Notes: a model not told the origin generated them from the letters alone. Counted from the first letter of the stretch, positions 1 to 10,541 are shown. The stretch is DNA of 10,768 nt from CAYMJK01 sp043101635 (GCA_043101635.1 JBICIE010000164.1:1-10768); one strand, 5' to 3'. Program-made: numbers and translations.

Positions 1-694
1 GCGGCGCCAGGTACGCGATGGAGGCGTAGCCCCAGTAGTTGCGCAGGCCCTTGTCCACCAGGAAGCGCTCGTGCACGAACTGATGCACGGGCATCAGCTC
101 CACCGCGGTGATTCCGAGCGACTTGAGGTAGTCGATCGCGGCGGGATGGGCCAGGCCGGCGTAGGTGCCGCGCAGCTCCTCAGGGATCCCGGGGAACCGC
201 TTTGTGAATCCCTTCACGTGGACTTCGTAGACGATCGTCTTGTGCCAGGGCGTGGCGGGCGGGCGATCGTTCTCCCAGTCGAAGAACGACTGGGTGACGA
301 CGGAGCGGGGCACGAACGGGGCGCTGTCGCGCGGATCCATCTCGTCGGGCTTGTCCGGGTTGAAGCCGAAGACGGCTCCGTCCCAGGTGACGTGGCCCTC
401 GACCGCCTTGGAGTAGGGGTCCAGCAGCAGCTTGTTGGGATTGCACCGGAAGCCCTCCTGCGGGGCCCAGGGTCCGTGTACCCGGAAGCCGTAGCGGTCA
501 CCGAGCTTCACGCGCGGCAGGTATCCGTGCCAGCAGAAGCCGCTGACCTCCGGCAGCACCACCCGCGTCTCCTTGCCATCATCGAAGAGGCACAGCTCGA
601 CACAGGTGGCGCATTCGGAGAAGATGGAGAAGTTCGTTCCAAGTCCGTCATATGTTGCGCCGAGGGGGTAGGGTCGGCCGGGCCAGACTTCCAT
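1..694 (-). CDS. glgX: Glycogen debranching enzyme GlgX (TreX-like), 3' end cut off at left edge
   Basis: This is the N-terminal 231 codons of a GH13_11 glycogen debranching enzyme. The family hydrolyses alpha-1,6 branch points in glycogen or limit dextrins in the cytoplasm. The protein opens with MEVWPGRPYPLGATYDGLG, the classic GlgX/TreX beginning, followed by the N-terminal CBM48-type sandwich (motifs LCLFDDG, YGFRVHGPW and CNPNKLLLDPYSKA). The GH13 barrel starts around residue 153 with TIVYEVHVKGFT (Tyr156, Glu157) and includes VELMPVHQF. The frame reaches base 2, so the catalytic Asp and Glu lie outside the window and cannot be checked. The ATG start at 692-694 is supported by an AGGAGGA Shine-Dalgarno and by the family N-terminus. 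The gene follows malQ by 61 bases on the same strand, so co-transcription is likely. GlgX and TreX cannot be told apart from this portion. Confidence 0.93.
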   Translation of the reverse strand, partial: MEVWPGRPYPLGATYDGLGTNFSIFSECATCVELCLFDDGKETRVVLPEVSGFCWHGYLPRVKLGDRYGFRVHGPWAPQEGFRCNPNKLLLDPYSKAVEGHVTWDGAVFGFNPDKPDEMDPRDSAPFVPRSVVTQSFFDWENDRPPATPWHKTIVYEVHVKGFTKRFPGIPEELRGTYAGLAHPAAIDYLKSLGITAVELMPVHQFVHERFLVDKGLRNYWGYASIAYLAP

Positions 695-703
695 GTCGCA
701 CAA

Positions 704-710
704 TCCTCCT
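704..710 (-). promoter_or_regulatory. Ribosome binding site of glgX
   Basis: Read on the minus strand this is AGGAGGA, a near-perfect anti-16S match. About ten bases separate AGGAGG from the ATG at 692-694. It fixes the glgX start. Confidence 0.75.
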
Positions 711-713
711 GCA

Positions 714-732
714 GCGCGGGTCCTACCCGCGC
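714..732 (-). other. Perfect inverted repeat in the malQ-glgX intergenic gap
   Basis: The arms GCGCGGGT and ACCCGCGC are exact reverse complements separated by a three-base loop, giving an 8-bp, almost all-GC stem. It lies between the malQ stop (756-758) and the glgX Shine-Dalgarno (704-710), ending only three bases before the latter. No T-run follows on the minus strand, so a classical intrinsic terminator is unlikely. Inferred roles are an mRNA processing or stability element, or a structure that tunes glgX translation. The pairing is seen directly; the function is a guess. Confidence 0.55.
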
Positions 733-755
733 AAATCAAGCACAATTCGGCAATG

Positions 756-2831
756 CTATTCGCTCGGCCCTGAGGCCCGGAGCTGCGTCAGTTCGCGCAG
801 CTCGGCCGCGAGCGACTCGTCCGATTCGATCTCCATGATGCTCCGGGCGGCGCGCCGGCGCCAGTTGGGACGCTCCTGGTCGGTGGTTCCCGGCGTGTTC
901 TGAGGCTCGGGCTCGGCCCAGAGATCTTCGAGGCTTACCAGCGCGCTGGACGCCTCGCTGGCGCTCATCTGGCGGAGCATGGCCATGAGCAGCTCGCGCG
1001 GTCCGCTCTCCGGACTGACCCCGAGCCGCTGGCGAAGCCGGGCGATGGCGTCGGCCCTGGCACTGAACTGGCGTCCGGCGCTTTCGGCGTCGATGCGTCC
1101 GAGCTGCAGGGCCAGCTCGATGTCGGCGCCCAGCACGAAGCCGGCGAAGGTGGGGGTGTCGTGCGTGTTGACCATCGCCGCCTCGCCGCGGCGGAGCGGG
1201 GCTGGCTCGCCCGGACCCTGCTCGAACTGCGCGACACGCATGGAAAGGAAGCCGCGCCGGCGCAGCGTCGCGTTGACCTCCGCGGGCACGACGCCGAGGT
1301 TCTCGCCGATGATGGTGGCGCCGCGCCGGGACGCCTCGAGCATGATGCAGGCGTACAACTCGTCGGTGGGGTAGCGCACGTAGGCGCCGTCGACGGCGCT
1401 GGCCCCGGAGGGGATCCACAGCAGCCGGTGCAGGCCCATGACGTGATCGATGCGCAGCGTTCCGGCCGCGCGCAGGTGCTCGGCGATGGCGCCCCGGAAG
1501 TAGGCGTGCCCGTCGGCCCGCGACTGCTCAGGGAGAATCGGGGGGAAGCCCCAGTTCTGCCCGCTGGTGGAGAAGTCGTCCGGCGGGGCTCCGACGCTCA
1601 TCTCCCGGGCGAACAGGGCCGGATATCGCCAGACATCGAAGCTGTGGCGATGGATGCCGATCGGCCAGTCGGCATAGAGCCGGCAGCCGTGGCTCCGGCC
1701 CTCGGCCTCCAGCCGCTCCAGTTGGGCCGCGGCGAGCCACTGTCCGCACAGCAGCGCTTCGGCGTCGATCTGCTCCTCGGGTCCTGGAGGCCGGTCCGCC
1801 GGCCACTGGAAGAAGTCCCGCCCGAGGCGTCGCCCCCGGGCCCGGAAGGCGGCGTACTCGACGGCGAGCGGGTTGGCCGCCTTGAAGCGGTCCAGGTCCT
1901 CCCGCAGGGAGCCGGAGGCGCGCACGTCCTCGGCCACCGCCAGCAGCAGCTTGAACTGAGTGGCCCAGACCTGCCGGTAGTCGACGTAGCGGCCGCCGCG
2001 GGCGCCCAGGGCGCCGGGCTGAAGTTCCTCCATCGCCGCGCGAAGGCGCCGGCCGGGCGCCTCCCAGGGTCCGCGGGCCGGGTCGGCGAACAGCTCGCCG
2101 GGGAGCATCCGGGTGATGGCGGCGTACGGGCTGGGTTCGGGCGGGTCTTCCAGGAAAGTGGGCAGCAGCGGCAGCACGCCAAAGTGGTCACAGCCGATCC
2201 CTCCGGCCCATCGCATCAGGCGGCCGAGATCGGTCAGGTTCCCGCAGCCCCGGTCTTCTGCCCCGCAGGCGGCGTGCAGGGGCAGGAAGACGCCGAGCGA
2301 TCCGTGGCGCGGCTCGAGTCGGCTGGGCGCCGCGATCACCGTGGCCCGGGAGACCTGGCCGCCGGCGTCGGCGACCAGTTCCCAAACGCCCGGATCAAGC
2401 TGGACCCGCTGGGCGGGCCGGACGCGGATGCGATCGTCAAAGTCGGGGTCGTCGGCAATCAGGAGGTCGGCGCAGGTCAGCCCGCGCTGCTCGCCGCGCT
2501 CGCCGGTGAACTCGAGGCGGACGCTTGCGGGCGCGGCTTTGCGCGGCAGGCGGAGGACGGGACCGGGCAGGGCGCCATCCCAGGCCACGAGCGTGGGCTC
2601 GACGATGCGCTGGCGGCGCTGGTGGCGCCGGCGCCGGAGGATCTCGGGGGCGTCTTCCGGGCGGTGCGCCGGTTCCCCCATGGCGCGGAGAACGGCCAGC
2701 AGCGTGTCGGCGGGCGCCCGGTGGCGCTGCCCGTCCATGCCGACGTAGCCGCGCTGGACCCCGCAGGCGCGCGCTGCGCGCTGGAGGGCGCCGAGGGTCT
2801 GGAGCCCGTCGACTGGGGGGTGGCGTTCGAT
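756..2831 (-). CDS. malQ: 4-alpha-glucanotransferase (amylomaltase, GH77), probable ATC start
   Basis: MalQ transfers glucan segments between maltodextrins, releasing glucose and making longer chains. Numbering from the start chosen here gives 691 residues, close to the E. coli MalQ length. The N-terminal region carries the family pattern (RAARACGVQRGYV, then TLLAVLRAMGEP) and a beta-rich module. The GH77 barrel begins near residue 175 (GSLGVFLPLHAA). Catalytic motifs are LRIDHVMGL with nucleophile Asp462, IIGENLGVVP with acid/base Glu510, and VNTHDTPTF with Asp558. The residue after the acid/base glutamate is Asn, where EDLG is the common form. The stop is TAG at 756-758. The first in-frame ATG (2736-2738) has no Shine-Dalgarno and would remove conserved sequence. 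A perfect AGGAGG at 2841-2846 sits nine bases before ATC at 2829-2831, and no in-frame ATG, GTG or TTG exists between there and the upstream stop at 2886-2888. Function is certain; the start is inferred, with 2738 as the fallback. Confidence 0.93.
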   Translation of the reverse strand: MERHPPVDGLQTLGALQRAARACGVQRGYVGMDGQRHRAPADTLLAVLRAMGEPAHRPEDAPEILRRRRHQRRQRIVEPTLVAWDGALPGPVLRLPRKAAPASVRLEFTGERGEQRGLTCADLLIADDPDFDDRIRVRPAQRVQLDPGVWELVADAGGQVSRATVIAAPSRLEPRHGSLGVFLPLHAACGAEDRGCGNLTDLGRLMRWAGGIGCDHFGVLPLLPTFLEDPPEPSPYAAITRMLPGELFADPARGPWEAPGRRLRAAMEELQPGALGARGGRYVDYRQVWATQFKLLLAVAEDVRASGSLREDLDRFKAANPLAVEYAAFRARGRRLGRDFFQWPADRPPGPEEQIDAEALLCGQWLAAAQLERLEAEGRSHGCRLYADWPIGIHRHSFDVWRYPALFAREMSVGAPPDDFSTSGQNWGFPPILPEQSRADGHAYFRGAIAEHLRAAGTLRIDHVMGLHRLLWIPSGASAVDGAYVRYPTDELYACIMLEASRRGATIIGENLGVVPAEVNATLRRRGFLSMRVAQFEQGPGEPAPLRRGEAAMVNTHDTPTFAGFVLGADIELALQLGRIDAESAGRQFSARADAIARLRQRLGVSPESGPRELLMAMLRQMSASEASSALVSLEDLWAEPEPQNTPGTTDQERPNWRRRAARSIMEIESDESLAAELRELTQLRASGPSE

Positions 2832-2840
2832 TCGACGAAA

Positions 2841-2846
2841 CCTCCT
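2841..2846 (-). promoter_or_regulatory. Ribosome binding site of malQ upstream of an ATC codon
   Basis: The minus strand reads AGGAGG, a perfect Shine-Dalgarno core, with nine bases (TTTCGTCGA) before ATC at 2829-2831. It decides the malQ start: no canonical start codon in the malQ frame lies at usable spacing, and the downstream ATG at 2738 has no such site. Confidence 0.6.
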
Positions 2847-2884
2847 GCTGCGCCGATAAAGTCGCGCTTCCGCCTGAACGATCC

Positions 2885-2890
2885 ATCATA
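2885..2890 (-). promoter_or_regulatory. Candidate -10 element for malQ-glgX
   Basis: The minus strand reads TATGAT, five of six bases matching the sigma-70 -10 consensus, in the AT-rich centre of the divergent region. Initiation about seven bases downstream would give a malQ leader of roughly 45 bases. No good -35 hexamer is found at 16-18 bases, so this remains weak. Confidence 0.25.
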
Positions 2891-2953
2891 TGTGAAGAAA
2901 GCGTCAGGCGCAGCGCGAATCACGACATCTGGAAACAACGAACTCTGCGCGCT

Positions 2954-2960
2954 AAGGTGA
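2954..2960 (+). promoter_or_regulatory. Ribosome binding site of glgE
   Basis: AAGGTGA, a partial Shine-Dalgarno, has its GG eight bases before the ATG at 2966-2968. An overlapping ATG at 2962 is in another frame. This site supports the ATG at 2966 over in-frame codons further upstream, which fall inside the malQ region. Confidence 0.55.
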
Positions 2961-2965
2961 AATGT

Positions 2966-5029
2966 ATGCCCGTATCGCCGGAAAAGAAGCGAACGGCGGC
3001 CCCCAAGGGGCGCAAGAACGACGCGGTAGCCCCGCGCGCCGGCCGCGAGCGCGTGATCATCGAGGATGTTCAGCCGGTGGTGGACGCCGGCCGCTTCCCG
3101 GCCAAGCGGGTCGTCGGGGAGCGGGTGCGGGTGACCGCCGCCGTCTTCGCCGACGGCCACGATGAGGTGGCGTGCGTCGTGCGATACCGCAAGCGCGGCG
3201 AGCGGCGCTGGAACGAGCTGCGCATGCGCCCGCGCTTCAACGACGAGTGGGAAGCGCATTTCACGCCCACATCCATGGGCGCCTGGGAGTTCACCATTAC
3301 CGGGTGGATCGACCATTACGGCACCTGGCGCCACGATCTGCGCAAGCGGCTGGACGCCGGGCAGGATGTCAGCGTGGACCTGCTGATCGGCGCCGGGATC
3401 ATCGGTCGCGCTGCCGGCGCGGCCAGGGGCGAGGCGCGCCGCGAGATCGAGCGCTTCGCCGCGGACCTGCGCAACGAGCGGCTGGATGTGGCCGAGCGCG
3501 CCACCATGGCCCTAAGCGATCCGCGGGTGGCGGTCGTCATCGAGAACGATCCGCGCTCCCACGCGGTGCAGACGCCGCATCCGCTGCTGGTGACCGTCGA
3601 GCGCCCAAGGGCGCTGTTCAGCGCCTGGTACGAGATGTTCCCGCGATCGGCCTCGGCCGAGCCCGGTCGCCATGGCACGTTCGCCGATGTCGAGGCCCGG
3701 CTTCCCTACATCCAGCAGATGGGCTTCGACATCCTGTACTTGCCGCCGATCCACCCGGTCGGCGTGACCAACCGCAAGGGGCGCAACAACGCGCCCGTCG
3801 CCGGCCCCGATGACGTCGGCAGTCCGTGGGCCATCGGCGGCCCGCTGGCGGACGGGTCGCTGGGCGGGCACAAGTCGGTGCATCCCGGCCTCGGCGATCT
3901 GAACGACTTCGATCGCCTGGTGGCCGCGGCGGAGCGGCGCGGCATCGAGATCGCTCTGGACATCGCCTTCCAGTGCTCGCCGGACCATCCCTACGTGCGC
4001 GACCATCCCGAGTGGTTCCGCAGCCGTCCGGATGGCACGATCCAGTACGCCGAGAATCCGCCGAAGAAGTACCAGGACATCTACCCGTTCGACTTCGAGT
4101 GCGAGGCGTGGGAGAGCCTGTGGGATGAATTGCTCAGCGTGCTGCGGTTCTGGGTCGAGCGCGGGGTCAAGATCTTCCGCGTCGACAACCCGCACACCAA
4201 GAGCATGCCCTTCTGGGACTGGGCCATCGCCGAGCTGCGCAGCAGCCATCCGGAGGTGATCCTGCTTTCCGAGGCGTTCACGCGCCCGCACCGGATGTAC
4301 CGCCTGGCCAAGGGCGGCTTCTCGCAGTCGTACACCTACTTCGCGTGGCGCCCGACGCCGGCGGATCTCGAGCAGTATGTCCGCGAGCTGACGCAGACGG
4401 AGGTCGTCGAGTTCTTCCGGCCGAGCTTCTGGCCCAACACCCCGGACATCCTGACCGAGCAGCTTCAGAGCGGCGGGCGCCCGGCGGCGATGGCGCGCCT
4501 TGTGCTGGCGGCCACCCTCTCGGCCAGCTACGGCATCTACGGGCCGCCCTTCGAGCTCGGCGAGCATGCGGCCCGGGAGCGCGGCAGCGAGGAGTATCTC
4601 GACAGCGAGAAGTACCAGCTTCGCACCTGGAACCTCGACGATCCGTGGTCGCTGCGCGACCTGATCGGCCGCGTGAACACCATCCGGCGCACCTGCCCCG
4701 CGCTGCAGCAGAACCGCAACACCGCTTTCCACCGGACGACCAACCCGGCCTTCTGCGCCTACAGCAAGCACACCGACAATCGAGGCGATGTCGTGCTGTG
4801 CGTGGTCAACACCGATCCGCACGCCCGGCAGGCAGGCGAGACCGACCTGGACATGCCCGCCCTCGGCCTCGGCTGGGGTGACGAGTTCGAGGTCGAGGAT
4901 CTGCTGACCGGCGCCGTCTACACCTGGCGCGGTCCACGCAACTTTGTCGCCCTGGAGCCGGGCCAGTCACACATCCTGCATCTCAGGACGGGCCAGGCGC
5001 CGACGGCCGACGACGGTCTCACGCACTGA
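2966..5029 (+). CDS. glgE: Alpha-1,4-glucan:maltose-1-phosphate maltosyltransferase (GH13_3)
   Basis: GlgE extends linear alpha-1,4-glucans by transferring maltosyl units from maltose-1-phosphate. The product is 687 residues, the usual family size. A Lys/Arg-rich tail of about 30 residues precedes the N-terminal domain motif IIEDVQPVVDAGRFPAKRVV. The GH13 barrel carries DILYLPPIHPVG, the substrate-loop motif QYAENPPKKYQDIYP, FRVDNPHTK with nucleophile Asp407, LLSEAFTRP with acid/base Glu436, and WPNTPDIL with Asp494. The spacing closely follows that known for Streptomyces GlgE (Asp394, Glu423, Asp480), so the active site looks intact. A beta-sandwich C-terminal domain ends in LEPGQSHILHL. The ATG has a modest Shine-Dalgarno. 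treS-mak follows after 16 bases, so the donor-making enzyme is encoded in the same transcript. The open frame extends upstream to 2525, but that part is antisense to malQ. Confidence 0.97.
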   Translation: MPVSPEKKRTAAPKGRKNDAVAPRAGRERVIIEDVQPVVDAGRFPAKRVVGERVRVTAAVFADGHDEVACVVRYRKRGERRWNELRMRPRFNDEWEAHFTPTSMGAWEFTITGWIDHYGTWRHDLRKRLDAGQDVSVDLLIGAGIIGRAAGAARGEARREIERFAADLRNERLDVAERATMALSDPRVAVVIENDPRSHAVQTPHPLLVTVERPRALFSAWYEMFPRSASAEPGRHGTFADVEARLPYIQQMGFDILYLPPIHPVGVTNRKGRNNAPVAGPDDVGSPWAIGGPLADGSLGGHKSVHPGLGDLNDFDRLVAAAERRGIEIALDIAFQCSPDHPYVRDHPEWFRSRPDGTIQYAENPPKKYQDIYPFDFECEAWESLWDELLSVLRFWVERGVKIFRVDNPHTKSMPFWDWAIAELRSSHPEVILLSEAFTRPHRMYRLAKGGFSQSYTYFAWRPTPADLEQYVRELTQTEVVEFFRPSFWPNTPDILTEQLQSGGRPAAMARLVLAATLSASYGIYGPPFELGEHAARERGSEEYLDSEKYQLRTWNLDDPWSLRDLIGRVNTIRRTCPALQQNRNTAFHRTTNPAFCAYSKHTDNRGDVVLCVVNTDPHARQAGETDLDMPALGLGWGDEFEVEDLLTGAVYTWRGPRNFVALEPGQSHILHLRTGQAPTADDGLTH

Positions 5030-5034
5030 AGGAG
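5029..5034 (+). promoter_or_regulatory. Ribosome binding site of treS-mak, overlapping the glgE stop
   Basis: AAGGAG begins on the last base of the glgE TGA codon and lies 11 bases before the GTG at 5046-5048. No ATG occurs between this site and the conserved TreS sequence, so GTG is the likely start. The overlap suggests translational coupling. Confidence 0.6.
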
Positions 5035-5045
5035 TTCCCGTCCCC

Positions 5046-8441
<3,396 letters not shown>

Positions 8442-8446
8442 ATCCC

Positions 8447-10405
8447 ATGACTCGCACGCCAACACGAATGACCCGCCATCCCGCGAATCGCGCTGCCGCC
8501 ACCGAGCCGCAGCCGCCGCAGCGGCTCATCACCGACTACGACCTGCACCTGTTCAACGAGGGGTCGCACTTCCGCCTGTATGACAAGCTCGGGGCCCACA
8601 TCACGCAGAGGGATGGCAAGCGCGGCGTCAACTTCGCCGTCTGGGCCCCTTCCGCCCGGCGGGTCAGCATCATCGGCGATTTCAACGGGTGGGATGGCAG
8701 CGCCACGCCAATGTCAGCGCGGGACTCCTCCGGCGTCTGGGAGGCGTTCGTCCCCGGCCTGGAAGAGGGCGCGGTCTACAAGTATCGCATCGAATCCGGC
8801 CACAACGGCTACGCCGTCGACAAGGCTGACCCGGTCGGCTTCCAGCACGAGTGCCCGCCCAAGACCGCCTCGGTCGTGCGCGACCTGTCCCACGAATGGT
8901 CCGATGAAGAGTGGATGGCCGGGCGCGGCGCCCGCAACCGCCTCGAGTCGCCCATCTCCATCTACGAGGTGCACCTGGGCTCATGGCGGCGCGTGCCCGA
9001 GCAGGGCAACCGCTACCTCACCTACCGCGAGCTGGCCGAGGAGCTTCCCGAGTACGTGCGCCAGCGCGGCTTCACGCACGTCGAACTGCTCCCCATCATG
9101 GAGCACCCGTTCTACGCCTCCTGGGGCTACCAGACCACCGGCTACTTCGCGCCCACCAGCCGCTACGGCACGCCGCAGGACTTCATGTACCTGATCGACC
9201 GGCTGCACCAGGCCGGCATCGGCGTCATTCTCGACTGGGTCCCATCGCACTTCCCGACCGATGAGCACGGCCTCGGGTACTTCGACGGGACGCACCTGTA
9301 CGAGCACGCCGACCCGCGACTCGGCTTCCACCCGGACTGGAAGTCGCTGATCTTCAACTACAGCCGCCACGAGGTGCGGTCGTTCCTCATCAGCAGCGCC
9401 ATCTTCTGGCTGGAGAAGTACCACATCGATGGCATCCGCGTGGATGCCGTGGCGTCCATGCTCTACCGCGACTACTCCCGCGAGGCCGGCGAGTGGCTGC
9501 CCAACGAGCACGGCGGGCGCGAGAATCTCGAGGCCGTCGACTTCCTGCGCCGGCTCAACAGCGAGGTCTACCGCTCTTTCCCGGATGTCCAGACCTTCGC
9601 GGAGGAGTCCACCGCATGGCCGATGGTGTCGCGCCCGGTCTACATCGGGGGCCTCGGCTTCGGCCTCAAGTGGGACATGGGGTGGATGCACGACACGCTG
9701 AAGTACTTCGCCCGCGACCCGATCCACCGCAGCCACCACCAGAACGAGCTGACCTTCCGCTCGCTGTACCAGTTCACCGAGAACTACGCGCTGCCGCTGT
9801 CGCACGATGAGGTGGTCCACGGCAAGGGGTCGCTGGTCGGCAAGATGGCCGGCGCGGACGCCTGGCAGAAGCTGGCCAACCTGCGACTGCTGCTGGCCTA
9901 CCAGTGGGCCCAGCCCGGCAAGAAGCTGCTGTTCATGGGCGGCGAACTGGCCCAGTGGTCCGAGTGGAACCACGACTCGAGCCTCGACTGGCATCTCGCC
10001 GGCGCGCACGGCCACGCCGGCGTGCAGCGGCTGGTGACGGAACTCAACCGCCTGTACCGCGATGTGCCAGCGCTGCACCGGCTCGACTGCGACCCGGCCG
10101 GCTTCCAGTGGATCGATGCCAGCGACAACGAAAACAGCGTGCTGGCCTTCCTGCGCAGGGATGGCCAGGATGTCACGATGTGCGTGTTCAACTGCACACC
10201 CATGGCCCGCGAGAACTACCTGCTCGGCGCGCCGGTCGCCGGCCGCTGGCTGGAGATCCTCAACACGGATGGGCGCGAATTCGGCGGCGGGGGGGTCGGC
10301 AACTTCGGCGCGGTGGACACGCAGCCGGTCCCGCGCCACGGCCACCCGCAGGCCCTGCGCCTGACGCTGCCCCCGCTGGCGGCGGTGTGGCTGCGGCCGG
10401 GGTGA
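8447..10405 (+). CDS. glgB: 1,4-alpha-glucan branching enzyme (GH13_9)
   Basis: GlgB cuts alpha-1,4 chains and rejoins them as alpha-1,6 branches, the last step of the GlgE route encoded here. At 652 residues it is shorter than E. coli GlgB (728). It appears to lack the extra N1 domain and keeps a single CBM48 module (NFAVWAPSARRVS and GDFNGWDG, Asp78-Gly83). The barrel begins near Tyr173 in SIYEVHLGSWRR. Catalytic residues are Asp333 in GIRVDAVASMLYRDYSR, Glu386 in TFAEESTAWP and Asp454 in PLSHDEVVHGKGS. Their spacing matches E. coli Asp405, Glu458 and Asp526 exactly, so the enzyme should be active. The C-terminal beta domain ends in LPPLAAVWLRPG. A run of seven G at 10289-10295 lies near the 3' end, but the frame continues correctly through it. 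The ATG has a good Shine-Dalgarno, and the longer in-frame start at 8195 lies inside treS-mak. Confidence 0.97.
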   Translation: MTRTPTRMTRHPANRAAATEPQPPQRLITDYDLHLFNEGSHFRLYDKLGAHITQRDGKRGVNFAVWAPSARRVSIIGDFNGWDGSATPMSARDSSGVWEAFVPGLEEGAVYKYRIESGHNGYAVDKADPVGFQHECPPKTASVVRDLSHEWSDEEWMAGRGARNRLESPISIYEVHLGSWRRVPEQGNRYLTYRELAEELPEYVRQRGFTHVELLPIMEHPFYASWGYQTTGYFAPTSRYGTPQDFMYLIDRLHQAGIGVILDWVPSHFPTDEHGLGYFDGTHLYEHADPRLGFHPDWKSLIFNYSRHEVRSFLISSAIFWLEKYHIDGIRVDAVASMLYRDYSREAGEWLPNEHGGRENLEAVDFLRRLNSEVYRSFPDVQTFAEESTAWPMVSRPVYIGGLGFGLKWDMGWMHDTLKYFARDPIHRSHHQNELTFRSLYQFTENYALPLSHDEVVHGKGSLVGKMAGADAWQKLANLRLLLAYQWAQPGKKLLFMGGELAQWSEWNHDSSLDWHLAGAHGHAGVQRLVTELNRLYRDVPALHRLDCDPAGFQWIDASDNENSVLAFLRRDGQDVTMCVFNCTPMARENYLLGAPVAGRWLEILNTDGREFGGGGVGNFGAVDTQPVPRHGHPQALRLTLPPLAAVWLRPG

Positions 10406-10415
10406 GGCTCTTCAA

Positions 10416-10500
10416 GGCGAACGCAGAGGGCGCAAAGGCGGAACGCAGAGGCCGCAGAGGCGGAACGCAGAGGCCGCAGAGGGAGCAGAGAAACGCAGAG
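10416..10500. repeat. Degenerate tandem repeat, 22-base unit rich in CGCAGAG
   Basis: Two identical adjacent 22-base copies occupy 10437-10458 and 10459-10480; each contains GAACGCAGAGG followed by CCGCAGA. A 21-base diverged copy (10416-10436, one deletion and two substitutions) precedes them, and a scrambled GCAGAG-rich tail (10481-10500) follows. The array starts about ten bases after the glgB stop and is purine-rich on the plus strand. There are no unique spacers, so it is not a CRISPR array. It may be an interspersed intergenic repeat of this lineage; its role is unknown. Confidence 0.8.
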
Positions 10501-10509
10501 GGGATGTGG

Positions 10510-10529
10510 CATCGCCCTTCCGGGCGATG
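10510..10529. terminator. Hairpin between convergent genes, possible bidirectional terminator
   Basis: CATCGCCC and GGGCGATG form a perfect 8-bp stem around a TTCC loop. G-U pairs could extend it slightly in plus-strand RNA. It sits between the glgB stop (10405) and the stop of the convergent partial gene (10544-10546), where a terminator for either side is expected. Only a short GTTCC follows on the plus strand, not a T-run, so Rho-independent termination is uncertain. It could also be a repeat-element palindrome. Confidence 0.45.
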
Positions 10530-10541
10530 TTCCGGATCACT

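Larger units (their letters stand above)
2832..2965. promoter_or_regulatory. Divergent promoter/operator region between malQ-glgX and glgE-treS-glgB
   Basis: This 134-base gap is the only non-coding space between the two divergent blocks, so it should hold the promoters for both. It is visibly less GC-rich than the flanking genes. It contains a long imperfect dyad: CGCGCT-TC-CGCCTGA at 2863-2877 faces TCAGGCG-C-AGCGCG at 2904-2917 across a 26-base spacer. The dyad centre (about 2890.5) nearly coincides with a CATATG palindrome at 2887-2892. A further CGCGCT copy lies at 2948-2953, near the glgE start. I see no convincing -35/-10 pair for glgE. Confidence 0.6.

Noticed and set aside
71..838. 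255-codon plus-strand ORF at the left
   Set aside because: It is a shadow of glgX; the opposite strand encodes the conserved GlgX N-terminus with a good ribosome site.
2885..2910. Complete sigma-70 promoter for malQ using CTGACG as -35
   Set aside because: The gap to TATGAT is only 11 bases, too short for a functional spacer, so only the -10-like element is reported.
1161..2960. 599-codon plus-strand ORF opposite malQ
   Set aside because: Low-complexity Gly/Ala/Arg/Val composition with no motif. The minus strand carries the full GH77 catalytic set.
2525..2965. Upstream extension of the glgE frame
   Set aside because: The first 147 codons are Arg/Gly-rich sequence antisense to malQ. The ATG at 2966 has a ribosome site and the right protein length.
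4944..5045. ATG start for treS-mak inside glgE
   Set aside because: It would overlap glgE by 86 bases and add a non-conserved tail. GTG at 5046 follows an AAGGAG site.
10289..10295. Possible frameshift at a seven-G run in glgB
   Set aside because: The frame downstream still encodes a normal GlgB C-terminus ending in LPPLAAVWLRPG, so no shift is needed.
8981..10345. 454-codon minus-strand ORF opposite glgB
   Set aside because: No domain content. The opposite strand encodes all GlgB catalytic residues with exact family spacing.
10416..10500. CRISPR array
   Set aside because: The copies are directly adjacent with no unique spacers, and no cas gene is present.
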